From Solirubrobacteraceae bacterium (GTDB taxonomy: Bacteria > Actinomycetota > Thermoleophilia > Solirubrobacterales > Solirubrobacteraceae), in NCBI GenBank assembly GCA_023230855.1, contig JALNWQ010000004.1:1-64000 (forward strand): a stretch of DNA of 64,000 nt, given 5' to 3'. Of this stretch, positions 8,219 through 16,323 are shown in pieces (within the stretch, counting starts at the first letter, position 1; each line of letters begins with the position of its first letter). The translations under genes were made by a program, and so were the position numbers. The notes under the pieces are model-generated. The model was given only the letters and a program-made list of their open reading frames with translations, was not told the origin of the DNA and searched no databases.

Positions 8219-8315
8219 AGTAGGCGGTCGGCCGGGGCCGCGGGCTTCGCCGCCCGTCGTTCCCGGCACGCCCGTCCACCCTACCCGGCGGCCCGCCGGG
8301 CGGGCGCGCGTCGGG

Positions 8316-9098
8316 TCAGGCCCCGTCGCGCGCGGTGAGCTCGCCCGTCGGGGCGGGCGGCTGCCAGCCGGAGCGCCGCAGGGCGGGGACGAGGATCGCG
8401 GCCTCGCGGGCGATCCGCCACGACATCTTCGACTCGCCCTCGACCCGGTCGCGGAAGACGATCGGCACCTCGACGACCGTGAAGCCCGAGCGGACGGTGC
8501 GCCACGTCAGCTCGACCTGGAACGCGTAGCCGCGGGACCGGACCGTCGGCAGGTCGATCACGCGCAGCACGTCCGCCCGGAAGCACTTGAATCCGCCCGT
8601 GAGGTCCCGGATCCGCAGGCCGAGCGCCCGGCGTGCGTACCAGGATCCCCCGCGCGAGATGATCCGCCGGAGGAGCCCCCACTGCTCGACCCCACCGCCG
8701 GGGACGTACCGCGAGCCGAGCGCCAGGTCCGCCCCATCGCGGGTGGCGGCGAGCAGCCGCGGCAGATCGGCCGGATCGTGCGACAGGTCCGCGTCCATCT
8801 CCATGACGTGCGTCGCGCCGCCCTCGAGCGCGACCGCGAACCCGGCCAGGTAGGCGGGGCCCAGGCCGGCGGGACGGTCGCGGTGCAGCACGGCGACCTC
8901 GTCCGGGTGCGCGGCGGCCAGGCGGTCCGCGATCGCGCCGGTGCCGTCGGGCGAGCCGTCGTCGACGACGAGGATCCGGAAGCCCTCGGCGCACGCGGGG
9001 GCGAGGCTCCGGCGGGCCAGGCCGACGACGCGCTCGAGGTTCTCGGCCTCGTTGTAGGTCGGGATGACCAGCCAGGGTCGGGGGGACGGCGCGGCCAT
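8316..9098 (-). CDS. Polyprenol-phosphate mannose synthase-like glycosyltransferase (GT2)
   Basis: A 260-residue GT-A enzyme resembling the catalytic domain of dolichol/polyprenol monophosphomannose synthase (Ppm1/DPM1), which loads mannose or glucose on lipid phosphate. Motifs are the opening PWLVIPTYNEAENLERVV, DDGSPDGTG, the metal-binding MEMDADLSHDPADLP (DXD equivalent) and the acceptor-loop LTGGFKCFRADVL. No membrane segment is present, so the enzyme works at the inner membrane surface. TAGCGT lies 10 nt before the ATG, suggesting a leaderless message. The adjacent upstream gene is another glycosyltransferase. Confidence 0.85.
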   Translation of the reverse strand: MAAPSPRPWLVIPTYNEAENLERVVGLARRSLAPACAEGFRILVVDDGSPDGTGAIADRLAAAHPDEVAVLHRDRPAGLGPAYLAGFAVALEGGATHVMEMDADLSHDPADLPRLLAATRDGADLALGSRYVPGGGVEQWGLLRRIISRGGSWYARRALGLRIRDLTGGFKCFRADVLRVIDLPTVRSRGYAFQVELTWRTVRSGFTVVEVPIVFRDRVEGESKMSWRIAREAAILVPALRRSGWQPPAPTGELTARDGA

Positions 9099-9108
9099 CG
9101 GGGCGGAA

Positions 9109-9114
9109 ACGCTA
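9109..9114 (-). promoter_or_regulatory. Probable leaderless -10 box
   Basis: TAGCGT on the minus strand 10 nt before the ATG at 9098. Confidence 0.4.
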
Positions 9115-9278
9115 GAGGGTCGCGCCGCGCGCGGTGCCGCGGGTCGCCGCGCCTCCGAGCGACGCCCGATCCTGCCGGTCCTCCGGGTGGCGTCCGGGGC
9201 GCCGGGGCGTCAGGCGTCCCGGGTCCCGCCGCGTCCCCGCGTCCGGCGCCCCCGGGGTCGCGGCGTCCGCTCCGGCGA

Positions 9279-9317
9279 TATGTCATCGAAGGCATGGAAT
9301 ATGCGTTCGAGGACATA
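9279..9317. repeat. 39-bp near-perfect palindrome
   Basis: Left arm 9279-9295 and right arm 9301-9317 pair at 15 of 17 positions around a GGAAT centre. The arms begin TATGTC and contain TCGAA. The site is markedly A/T-richer than its surroundings and lies between the two glycosyltransferase genes, 40 bp after one stop and about 180 bp before the next start. The rest of the gap (9099-9278) shows no gene. Confidence 0.75.
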
Positions 9318-9356
9318 CGCCGCGCGTGGCGTCGCCTTCCGGGTCCGCCGGCGCCG

Positions 9357-10376
9357 TCAGGCGAGCAGCGCGGGAAGCAACTCGGTCGCGACGATCCGGT
9401 CGACGCGGGCTCCGGCGAACCGGTCGACGACGGCACGGCGCAGGGCGGCCGCGTCCCGGTCTGCCTCCGCCGCATCGACGTCGAGCGCCCGGCGGATCGC
9501 CACGGCCAACGCCTGCGGATCGTCGGGGGCCGCGACCACCGCCTGCGGGATGCGGGACCGCACGACGCCCAGGGCGACGTAGGCCCCCGGCGCGGCCGTC
9601 GTGACGAGGCGGGCCCCGGCGGCGATCGCCTCGAGCTGGACGAGCCCGTGATCCTCGCGGCGCGGCGCGCAGACGAACGTGCGCGCCCGCGACAGCAGGT
9701 CCGCGAACGCCTCGGACGGCAGGGCGCCCGCGTCACGGACGCCCGCGAGGCCCGCCGGCACCGCACCCGACGGGGCGCCGCAGACGACGAGCTCCTCGCC
9801 CGGGCGACGGGCGCGCGCCCACGCGGCCAGGATGCGGTCGAGGCCCTTCTTCCGTGGGTCGGCCGCGTACGTCACCGCCGCGACGTCGCGCTCCGCCCAC
9901 GGCCGCGGGGTAGGCCCGGGATCGATCGGCGGTGGCACGACGACCGCCGGCGGCCGGGGGACCGGGGCCTCGGCGAGCGCCTCCGCCGACTGCGGCACGA
10001 GCAACGGGCTGCGGCGCATCAACCACCGCTCGCGGGGGCGCTGCCATGCGCCGTGGCGGCCGGGACGGTTGGCGGCCATCGCGGCGTCCAGGCGGATCGC
10101 GCCCGGTCGCGGCCAGCAGAGCGCCGCCCCGACGCTGCCGTAGAGGACCGCGCGGGGCCGGTGGCGCTCCAACCCCTGCTCGGCGACGCGACGGGCCGCC
10201 CACCCCCACGCCAGGTCGGTGAGCGCCATCGTCCGCACCGGCCGCGGCGGATCCGGACGGACGAGGACGACGCGCGCACCGGCCCGCTCCATCGACGCGG
10301 CGAGCGCGTCGTCGACGACCCGCAGCCCCGCGGTCGACCCGAGCGAGACGAAGAGGACGTCGGCGGGGAGGGCCAT
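9357..10376 (-). CDS. GT-B glycosyltransferase (family 4-like)
   Basis: A 339-residue protein with a GT-B plan: an N-terminal Rossmann half (ADVLFVSLGSTAGLRVV), a VPPPIDPG linker, then the nucleotide-sugar half with YAADPRKKGLDRILAAW (the GRL..KG element), VCGAPS and the donor-binding VCAPRREDHGLVQLEAIAAG, the E-x7-E motif of GT4. The ATG at 10376 was chosen over an upstream arginine-rich extension because a TAGGCT -10 lies 10 nt before it and homology begins there. Substrate unknown; with the GT2 gene it may build a cell-surface glycan. Confidence 0.78.
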   Translation of the reverse strand: MALPADVLFVSLGSTAGLRVVDDALAASMERAGARVVLVRPDPPRPVRTMALTDLAWGWAARRVAEQGLERHRPRAVLYGSVGAALCWPRPGAIRLDAAMAANRPGRHGAWQRPRERWLMRRSPLLVPQSAEALAEAPVPRPPAVVVPPPIDPGPTPRPWAERDVAAVTYAADPRKKGLDRILAAWARARRPGEELVVCGAPSGAVPAGLAGVRDAGALPSEAFADLLSRARTFVCAPRREDHGLVQLEAIAAGARLVTTAAPGAYVALGVVRSRIPQAVVAAPDDPQALAVAIRRALDVDAAEADRDAAALRRAVVDRFAGARVDRIVATELLPALLA

Positions 10377-10386
10377 CCGACGGTCG

Positions 10387-10392
10387 AGCCTA
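10387..10392 (-). promoter_or_regulatory. Leaderless -10 overlapping an upstream stop codon
   Basis: TAGGCT on the minus strand, 10 nt before the ATG at 10376. Its TAG is also the stop codon of the enoyl-CoA hydratase at 10390. Confidence 0.45.
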
Positions 10393-11289
10393 CGGCAGCG
10401 GCGGCTCCCCCAACGTGCGGCCGGGCGGCACCCGCAGGTCCGTCTCCTCGCGCCAGCGACGGAAGAACTCCGGCAGGTCGCTCGACACCCGCGAGGGGAA
10501 CTCCGGATCACGCTTGGCGAGGAACGCGTCGATCCCCTCGGCGACGTCCGCCCCGCGGCCCATCTCGAGGATCGCCTCGGAGTCCAGGCGGTGCGCGACG
10601 TCCGGCGACGGGGCGGCGAGCATGCCCCACAGCATCCGTCGGGCGACCGCGACCGCCACCGGGGAGCTGCGCGCGGTCATGTCGCGCGCGAGCGCGTGCG
10701 CGGCCGGGAGCAGGTCGTCCGGGGCGTGGACGCTCCGGACGAGGCCCGCCTCGAGCGCCTCGTCGGCGCCGAGCACCCGGCCGGACACGACCCACTCCAG
10801 GGCGCGCGAGATCCCGACGATCCTCGGCAGGAACCACGACGAGGCGGCCTCGGGCACGAGGCCACGGCGGGCGAAGACGAACCCGAACCGTGCGTCGGTC
10901 GAGCAGATCCGCACGTCCATCGGCAGGGTCGACGACGCACCGACCCCGACCGCCGGACCGTTGACCGCGGCGATCAGCGGCTTCGTGCTCTCCCACAGCC
11001 GCCGGGAGAGCGTGCCGCCGTAGTCCATGTGGCGCCGCTCGTCGAACGGCTCGCCGTCCCCGTGCCGGAGGATCTCCCCGCCGCCGCCGAGGTCCGCCCC
11101 GGCGCAGAACGCACGACCACGACCGGTGAAGACGACCGCACGGACGTCGTCGTCGGCGTCGGTGCGGTCGAGCACCGCGACGAGCTCCGCCCCCATCCGG
11201 TGCGTGAACGCGTTGAGGTGGCCCGGCCGGTCGAGCGTCACCGTCGCGACGCCGTCGGTGACGGCGAGGCTGATCTCACGGAGCTCCAT
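10390..11289 (-). CDS. Enoyl-CoA hydratase/isomerase family protein
   Basis: A 299-residue crotonase-fold protein, expected to hydrate or isomerise an enoyl-CoA. Visible are TLDRPGHLNAF, the oxyanion-hole pair FCAGADLGGGG and NGPAVGVGASSTLP, and LVPEAASSWFLPRIVG with one candidate catalytic glutamate. The C-terminus carries an extra 35-residue segment rich in Arg/Trp (LPEFFRRWREETDL). The gene follows an ACAD10-type phosphotransferase by 55 bp on the same strand, so both probably belong to an acyl-CoA degradation unit. Confidence 0.85.
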   Translation of the reverse strand: MELREISLAVTDGVATVTLDRPGHLNAFTHRMGAELVAVLDRTDADDDVRAVVFTGRGRAFCAGADLGGGGEILRHGDGEPFDERRHMDYGGTLSRRLWESTKPLIAAVNGPAVGVGASSTLPMDVRICSTDARFGFVFARRGLVPEAASSWFLPRIVGISRALEWVVSGRVLGADEALEAGLVRSVHAPDDLLPAAHALARDMTARSSPVAVAVARRMLWGMLAAPSPDVAHRLDSEAILEMGRGADVAEGIDAFLAKRDPEFPSRVSSDLPEFFRRWREETDLRVPPGRTLGEPPLP

Positions 11290-11344
11290 CGCCGCATCCT
11301 CCCTTGGTGGCTGCGCCGACGGCCCGGCGCCCGACGACACGATC

Positions 11345-12454
11345 TCAGTCGGCCCGGCCGGTCTCCGCCCGCGTCGTGTCGGCCTCGAGCATCCGCAGGG
11401 CGCGGGCGGCGAGGTCCGGCACGCCCTCCTCGAGCGCCGCGAAGAACGGGTCGGTGGCGGTGCCCTCGCGCCAGCGGCGATACGAGTTCTCCATGAACAC
11501 CGCCGAGCGCCACAGCGCGAACGCCCCGTACCAGTCGACCCGGTCCACCGCACGACCGGACCGCTCCGCGTAGCGGGCGACGAGCTCCTCGCGCGACGCG
11601 AACCCCGGCCCGTCGGTGGCGGCGTTGAGCGACAGGAGCACCCCGTCGGCGTCACCGGGCACCGCCCAGTTCGCCACGAGCCACCCCAGGTCGGCGAGCG
11701 GGTCGCCGATCGTCGCCATCTCCCAGTCGAGCACCGCGACGATCCGCGCCGGCGACCCGGGGGCGAACATGACGTTGCCCAACCGGTAGTCGCCGTGGAC
11801 GAGCGTCGCCGGTCCGGTCGTCGGACGGGTGGCCTCCAGGCGGTCGGCGAGCGCGGTGACCGCCGGCAGGTCGCGGGTGCGGACCTGCTCCCAGATCCCG
11901 CGGAAGCGCCGCAGCTGCCGCTCGATGTAGCCGTCGGCACGCCCCAGGCCCTCGAGGCCGGCCGCCCGCCAGTCCAGCGCGTGGATCTCGACGAGCGCGT
12001 CGACGAGGTCCTCCCCGATCCGACGCCGGTCCTCCGGCGCGGTGAACCGCGGGTCGAGCGTGTCGGTGAGGACGACCCCCGGCACGAACCGCATGAGGTA
12101 GAACGGCGCGCCCAGGTCCTCCGGGTCCTCGTGGGCCAGGACGACCTCGGGCACGCGGACCGCGCCGCCGGCCGCCGCGAGCACCCGGTACTCGCGCAGG
12201 ACGTCATGGGCGGACGGCGGGTACGGCGGACGGGGCGGACGGCGCAGCACCCAGCTCTCGTCCCCGCGGCGCAGGAGGAACGTGAAGTTCGAGTGACCGT
12301 CGCCGATCGCGGTCGCCTCGACCGGGCCGGCCCCCAGGCCGTGACGGTCGAGGATCCGCTCGACGACGTCGAGGACGAGGACCGGCGGGACCGCGCCCCG
12401 CGCCTCGTCCCGGGTGCGGACGACGTCGCGGACGACGGTCGGCTCGGCGGTCAC
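11345..12454 (-). CDS. ACAD10-like phosphotransferase family protein
   Basis: A 369-residue protein of the aminoglycoside phosphotransferase fold, the type fused to or encoded beside acyl-CoA dehydrogenases (ACAD10), where it phosphorylates hydroxy-acyl-CoA. Kinase motifs are the glycine loop IGDGHSNFTFLL, ATLVHGDYRLGNVMF (catalytic Asp) and AVLDWEMATIGDPLADLG (metal-binding Asp). GTG 12454 is chosen because GGAGG lies 7 nt upstream. It is transcribed away from the enoyl-CoA hydratase at 12720. Role in 4-hydroxy-acid breakdown is inferred from the family. Confidence 0.85.
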   Translation of the reverse strand: MTAEPTVVRDVVRTRDEARGAVPPVLVLDVVERILDRHGLGAGPVEATAIGDGHSNFTFLLRRGDESWVLRRPPRPPYPPSAHDVLREYRVLAAAGGAVRVPEVVLAHEDPEDLGAPFYLMRFVPGVVLTDTLDPRFTAPEDRRRIGEDLVDALVEIHALDWRAAGLEGLGRADGYIERQLRRFRGIWEQVRTRDLPAVTALADRLEATRPTTGPATLVHGDYRLGNVMFAPGSPARIVAVLDWEMATIGDPLADLGWLVANWAVPGDADGVLLSLNAATDGPGFASREELVARYAERSGRAVDRVDWYGAFALWRSAVFMENSYRRWREGTATDPFFAALEEGVPDLAARALRMLEADTTRAETGRAD

Positions 12455-12719
12455 CGTCCGGCCTCCGCGGTCGCGGACGCCGGCGACGGACGGTGGGGGA
12501 CCGGGACTCCGGGGCGGGCTCCACGGGTGGGGGGACTCTGACGAACGCTCACTTCGGATCACCGGGTCGACCTGGACGCCCCTACGGCGTCCACTGCATC
12601 CGAGCTTGTCGTACGAACCGACAGCGCACCGGCGGACGCTCCGGGACGCTTTGTCGACTTCTACGAGACGTCCGGCGACGCCCGCCCACCGGTCGTGCGG
12701 ACGCTGCGATGGTCCGGGC

Positions 12720-13529
12720 GTGACCGCCACCACCGCCGACGACCACCTGCAGACCGACCGGCCGGCGGACGGCGTCGCCCGGATCACGATCAACCGTCCC
12801 GACCGGCTCAACGCGTTGGAGTGGGGCACCGTCCGGGCGCTGCGAGACCTGCTCGGCCGACTGGACGCGGACCCGACGGTGCGCGTCGTCGTCCTCACCG
12901 GAGCCGGCCGCGGGTTCTGCGCCGGCCTCGACCTGCAGCAGGAGGGGTCGTTCGCGCCGACCCGCGAGGCGGTGCTCGCCAACCAGGAGCTCTTCGCCGA
13001 CACGATCCTCGCGATCCGCGAGATGGACAAGCCGGTGCTCGCCGCGGTCAACGGTCCGGCGGCCGGCGGCGGCCTGGCGCTCGCGCTCGCCTGCGACGTG
13101 CGGGTGGCCTCCCCGACGGCCCGGTTCGCCGCGTCGTTCGTCCGGCTCGGCCTGTCGGGGTGCGACATGGGCACGTCGCACCTGCTGCCCCGGATCGTCG
13201 GGCTCGGTCACGCGTCGGAGCTGCTGCTCACCGGTCGGCTCGTCGACGCCGCCGAGGCCGCCCGGATCGGGCTCGTCAACCGGGTGGTCCCCGCCGAGGA
13301 GCTCATGGACGACGTGCTCGGCGTCGCGGCCGAGATCGTCGCCAACGCCCCGTTCGGCGTCCGCATGACCAAGGAGGTGCTCGACGTCAACGTCGACGCG
13401 CCGTCGCTGCGGGCCGCGCTCGAGCTGGAGAACCGCACCCAGGTGCTGGCCACCGGCACCGCCGACCAACGCGAGGCGGTGGCGGCGTTCCTCGAGCGCC
13501 GACCCGCGGTGTTCGGCGACCGACGCTGA
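12720..13529 (+). CDS. Enoyl-CoA hydratase/isomerase family protein
   Basis: A 269-residue crotonase. Motifs: ITINRPDRLNALEWGTV, oxyanion-hole FCAGLDLQQE and NGPAAGGGLALALACD, then LSGCDMGTSHLLPRIVG where Cys-Asp replaces the usual catalytic Glu-x-Gly, so isomerase, thioesterase or another crotonase activity is possible. GTG 12720 gives the usual N-terminus; no Shine-Dalgarno is clear. The 265-bp gap to the divergent kinase gene holds no gene but is a probable two-way promoter. The PucR regulator follows 62 bp downstream on the same strand. Confidence 0.82.
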   Translation: MTATTADDHLQTDRPADGVARITINRPDRLNALEWGTVRALRDLLGRLDADPTVRVVVLTGAGRGFCAGLDLQQEGSFAPTREAVLANQELFADTILAIREMDKPVLAAVNGPAAGGGLALALACDVRVASPTARFAASFVRLGLSGCDMGTSHLLPRIVGLGHASELLLTGRLVDAAEAARIGLVNRVVPAEELMDDVLGVAAEIVANAPFGVRMTKEVLDVNVDAPSLRAALELENRTQVLATGTADQREAVAAFLERRPAVFGDRR

Positions 13530-13579
13530 CACCCGTCCGCATACGCCGTCGATCCCGTGACCCCCTGCTACCGTCGACC

Positions 13580-13589
13580 TGTAGAGACC
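13580..13589 (+). promoter_or_regulatory. Half-site TGTAGAGACC before the PucR gene
   Basis: Ten bases TGTAGAGACC match the left side of the dyads at 31197 and 35213 (TGTRGAG). They lie just before the ATG at 13592 and about 6 nt after a possible -10 TACCGT (13569-13574), a position fit for autorepression. Confidence 0.35.
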
Positions 13590-13591
13590 AG

Positions 13592-15532
13592 ATGCCCGCC
13601 GACTCCCGAGAAGCACCCGTGACCGACGTCGGCCCCGGTGCGCCCGAGTCACCGACGCCGTCCGGCGACGGCCGTCCGGAGGCGTCCTACGCCCAGGTGA
13701 TCGCGGCGTTCGGTGACGTCACCGAGGCGCTCAACGACCTGCACGACCTGGACGACCTGCTGCGGCTCGTCGCCCGGCGGATCTGCGAGCTCGTCGGGGT
13801 GCAGCGTTGCAGCCTGTACCTGCGCGAGGAACGCTCCCGGTTGTACCGCGGGCAGGTCGGTCACTGGCGGACGAACATCGACGAGGGCGTCAAGCGCCTG
13901 ACGAGCGGTGGGCCCGGGGACGCGTTCACCCGCGAGATCGTGCAGACGAAGGCTCCGGTGGTGGTGCAGAACGCGCGGACCGACCCGCGGCCGATCCGCT
14001 CGACGATGCGGACCTGGGAGGTCCGCTCGATGATGGGCGTCCCGATGGTGCTGCAGGGCGACGTCGTCGGCATCGTCTACCTGGACGACCACGACCGTCC
14101 GCGCCGCTACAGCCCCGCGGACGAGGCGATCGCGTCGGCGTTCGCCGACCTCGCCGCCGCCGCCATCTCGCAGGCGAAGCTCACCGCCGACCTGCGTGAC
14201 CGACTGTCGACCGTCGCGAAGCAGAACGCGATGATGCGGCGGGTCGCGGTCGTCGACGACAAGCTCACCGAGCTCGTCCTCGAGGGCCGCAACATGCGCG
14301 AGATCGCCGAGGCGATCTCCCAGCTCACCGGCAAGCCGTGCGCGATCCACGGCGACGACGACCGCACGCTCGCCGTGGGCCGCTCGCCGGGCGACCCGGA
14401 CGGCCTCGTGCCGCGTCTGCTGCAGACCGGCGTCCGCGAGCACCCCGAGGTCCGCAGCGCCCTCGACGGGCTGACCGACAACCGGCCGGCGGTCGTCGGC
14501 CCGATCCCGTACGCGGGGGTCCACAACCGCTTCCTCGTCGCGCCGGTCGCGACCGCCGAGGACCACTGGGGTCACCTCGTCCTGCTCGAGCACCAGTCGC
14601 GCCTGACGAACTTCGACCTGCTGGTCGCCCGACGTGCGGCGACGATCATCGCGTGGGAGATGAGCGCCGAGCGGCGCGCCGCCCAGTCGGAGTGGAACGT
14701 CCGAGGGGCGCTCGCCGGCGAGCTCGTCCGCGGCAACCGCGACACCGCGGCGCTGGAGCGCCGCGCCGAGCACGTCGGCATGCGGATCGACGAGCCGCAC
14801 GTGCTCTGCCTCGTCACCACCACCCGCGGGTCGGACACGACGCTGCCGGACGCGCGGACGGTCGCCGAGGCGCTGTCCCCCGGGCACGCCGGCCCCGCAC
14901 CGCTGGCGACCGGGGTGACCGAGGGCGTCGCGGTGATCCTGCCGGTCCCCGACGACGAGGACGGCGTCACCGGCCTGGAGCGGCTGAAGGCCCGGTGCGA
15001 CGTCGCGCTGCACGACCTGGCCCCGCGCGGACGGTTGCTCGCCGGGATCTCCACCGTCTGTCGTGGCTCGGACGACTACCCCGGCGCGTTCGAGCAGGCG
15101 GTGCAGGTCGTCCGGTGCCTCGAGACGTACTCGACCGGGGACGGGCACGCCGTCCTGTCGGCGACCGACCTGGGGGCCGGCCGACTGTTCCTGTCGACGT
15201 CGAACGCCGAGGAGGCGACGCGGTTCGTCGGCGAGACCCTCGGCGGGATGCTCGAGGACCGCTCCGCCGACGAGTTGCTGCGGACGTTGCAGGAGTTCTT
15301 CCGCGCCGACCGCAGCGTCCGTCGCTCGTCGCAGGCGATGGGGGTCCACGAGAACACGATCCGCTATCGCCTGGCGCGGGTCGAGGACCTCACCGGCCTG
15401 GCGGTGTCGACCGACTCCGACGACCAGTTCAGCGTCCAGCTGGCCCTGCTCATCCTGCGGTTGCAGGGCCGTCTGGGCGACCTGGGGGCGACGGCGACCG
15501 AGGGTCGCCGTCAGCGCAGCGCCGGCAGGTAG
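13592..15532 (+). CDS. GAF and PucR-type transcriptional regulator
   Basis: A 646-residue regulator (CdaR/PucR group). A GAF sensor domain lies at about residues 35-205 (LLRLVARRICELVGVQRCSLYLRE, then VPMVLQGDVVGIVYLDDH). A second region (about 225-370) ends in a helical linker, and the C-terminus carries the PucR helix-turn-helix: FRADRSVRRSSQAMGVHENTIRYRLARVEDLTG near residues 575-610. Such proteins activate purine, amino-acid or aromatic catabolism in response to a small ligand. GTG 13619 is an alternative start. It sits amid acyl-CoA catabolic genes and is the best local candidate to control them. The 3' end overlaps the convergent SDR gene by 22 bp. Confidence 0.88.
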   Translation: MPADSREAPVTDVGPGAPESPTPSGDGRPEASYAQVIAAFGDVTEALNDLHDLDDLLRLVARRICELVGVQRCSLYLREERSRLYRGQVGHWRTNIDEGVKRLTSGGPGDAFTREIVQTKAPVVVQNARTDPRPIRSTMRTWEVRSMMGVPMVLQGDVVGIVYLDDHDRPRRYSPADEAIASAFADLAAAAISQAKLTADLRDRLSTVAKQNAMMRRVAVVDDKLTELVLEGRNMREIAEAISQLTGKPCAIHGDDDRTLAVGRSPGDPDGLVPRLLQTGVREHPEVRSALDGLTDNRPAVVGPIPYAGVHNRFLVAPVATAEDHWGHLVLLEHQSRLTNFDLLVARRAATIIAWEMSAERRAAQSEWNVRGALAGELVRGNRDTAALERRAEHVGMRIDEPHVLCLVTTTRGSDTTLPDARTVAEALSPGHAGPAPLATGVTEGVAVILPVPDDEDGVTGLERLKARCDVALHDLAPRGRLLAGISTVCRGSDDYPGAFEQAVQVVRCLETYSTGDGHAVLSATDLGAGRLFLSTSNAEEATRFVGETLGGMLEDRSADELLRTLQEFFRADRSVRRSSQAMGVHENTIRYRLARVEDLTGLAVSTDSDDQFSVQLALLILRLQGRLGDLGATATEGRRQRSAGR

Positions 15533-16281
15533 CCGCCGTCGACCCGCAGCAGCGCGCCGGTGGTGTAGCTGCCTGCGTCGCCGGCGAGGTAGAGCATCGC
15601 CCCGACGATCTCCTCGGGCTCACCGGCCCGCCGCAACGCGAAGCTCTGCGCGTCCCGCTCGAACGCCTCCATGTCCCAGTGCTGCGACACGTCGGTGAGG
15701 AACGTCCCCGGCAGGATCGCGTTGACGCGGACGCTCGGCCCGAACGCGCGGGCGAACCCCTCGGTCATCGCGTTGAGCCCGGCCTTCGCGGCCGCGTAGG
15801 GGATGACGTCCGGCAGCGGGTGCTGGGCGGCGACGCTCGACACGTTGATGATCGACCCACCGTCGCCGTCGGCCATCCGCCGACCGATCGCGGCGGTCAG
15901 CCGGAACGGGCCGCCGAGGTTGACGTCGACGACCTTGCGCCACAGCTCCTCGGTGACGTCGGCGACGTCGTCGTAGAGCGGCGACATCCCCGCGTTGTTC
16001 ACCAGCACGTCGACCCGTCCGAACTCGGCGTAGGCGCGCTCGACGAGCGCGTCGACGTCGGCCCAGCGACCCATGTGCGCCCCGACGGGCAGCGCCCGCC
16101 GACCGGTCTCCGCACGGACGACCTCGGCGAGCTCGGCGCAGCTCTCCTCGTTGCGGCTGGCGATGACGACGTCGGCGCCCTCGCGGGCGAACGCCAGGAC
16201 GGTCGCGCGGCCCAGGCCGCGGCTGCCGCCGGTGACGAGGGCGACGCGGCCCTCCAGGATCGGGGTGCGGGCATCGGACAC
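15511..16281 (-). CDS. SDR-family oxidoreductase
   Basis: A 256-residue classical short-chain dehydrogenase/reductase using NAD(P). Cofactor loop VTGGSRGLGRA (residues 16-26), NNAG near 93, catalytic Ser-Tyr-Lys seen in INVSSVAAQ and PYAAAKAG, and the C-terminal LRVDGGYLPA. The arginine after the glycine loop and ASRNEES suggest NADP preference. Its stop codon overlaps the PucR gene tail-to-tail. A phosphotransferase gene lies 42 bp upstream on the same strand, giving a kinase-SDR pair. Confidence 0.88.
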   Translation of the reverse strand: MSDARTPILEGRVALVTGGSRGLGRATVLAFAREGADVVIASRNEESCAELAEVVRAETGRRALPVGAHMGRWADVDALVERAYAEFGRVDVLVNNAGMSPLYDDVADVTEELWRKVVDVNLGGPFRLTAAIGRRMADGDGGSIINVSSVAAQHPLPDVIPYAAAKAGLNAMTEGFARAFGPSVRVNAILPGTFLTDVSQHWDMEAFERDAQSFALRRAGEPEEIVGAMLYLAGDAGSYTTGALLRVDGGYLPALR

Positions 16282-16323
16282 GGAGGGGCTCCTCGGACGC
16301 GGTTCGGGTCTGGGACGGTCGGC

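Noticed and set aside
9279..9317. LexA box
   Set aside because: The palindrome contains TCGAA/TTCGA but the spacing between them does not fit the four-base gap of the LexA site.
8778..10964. Long plus-strand open frame opposite the glycosyltransferases and enoyl-CoA hydratase
   Set aside because: Low-complexity translation on the opposite strand of three well-supported genes.
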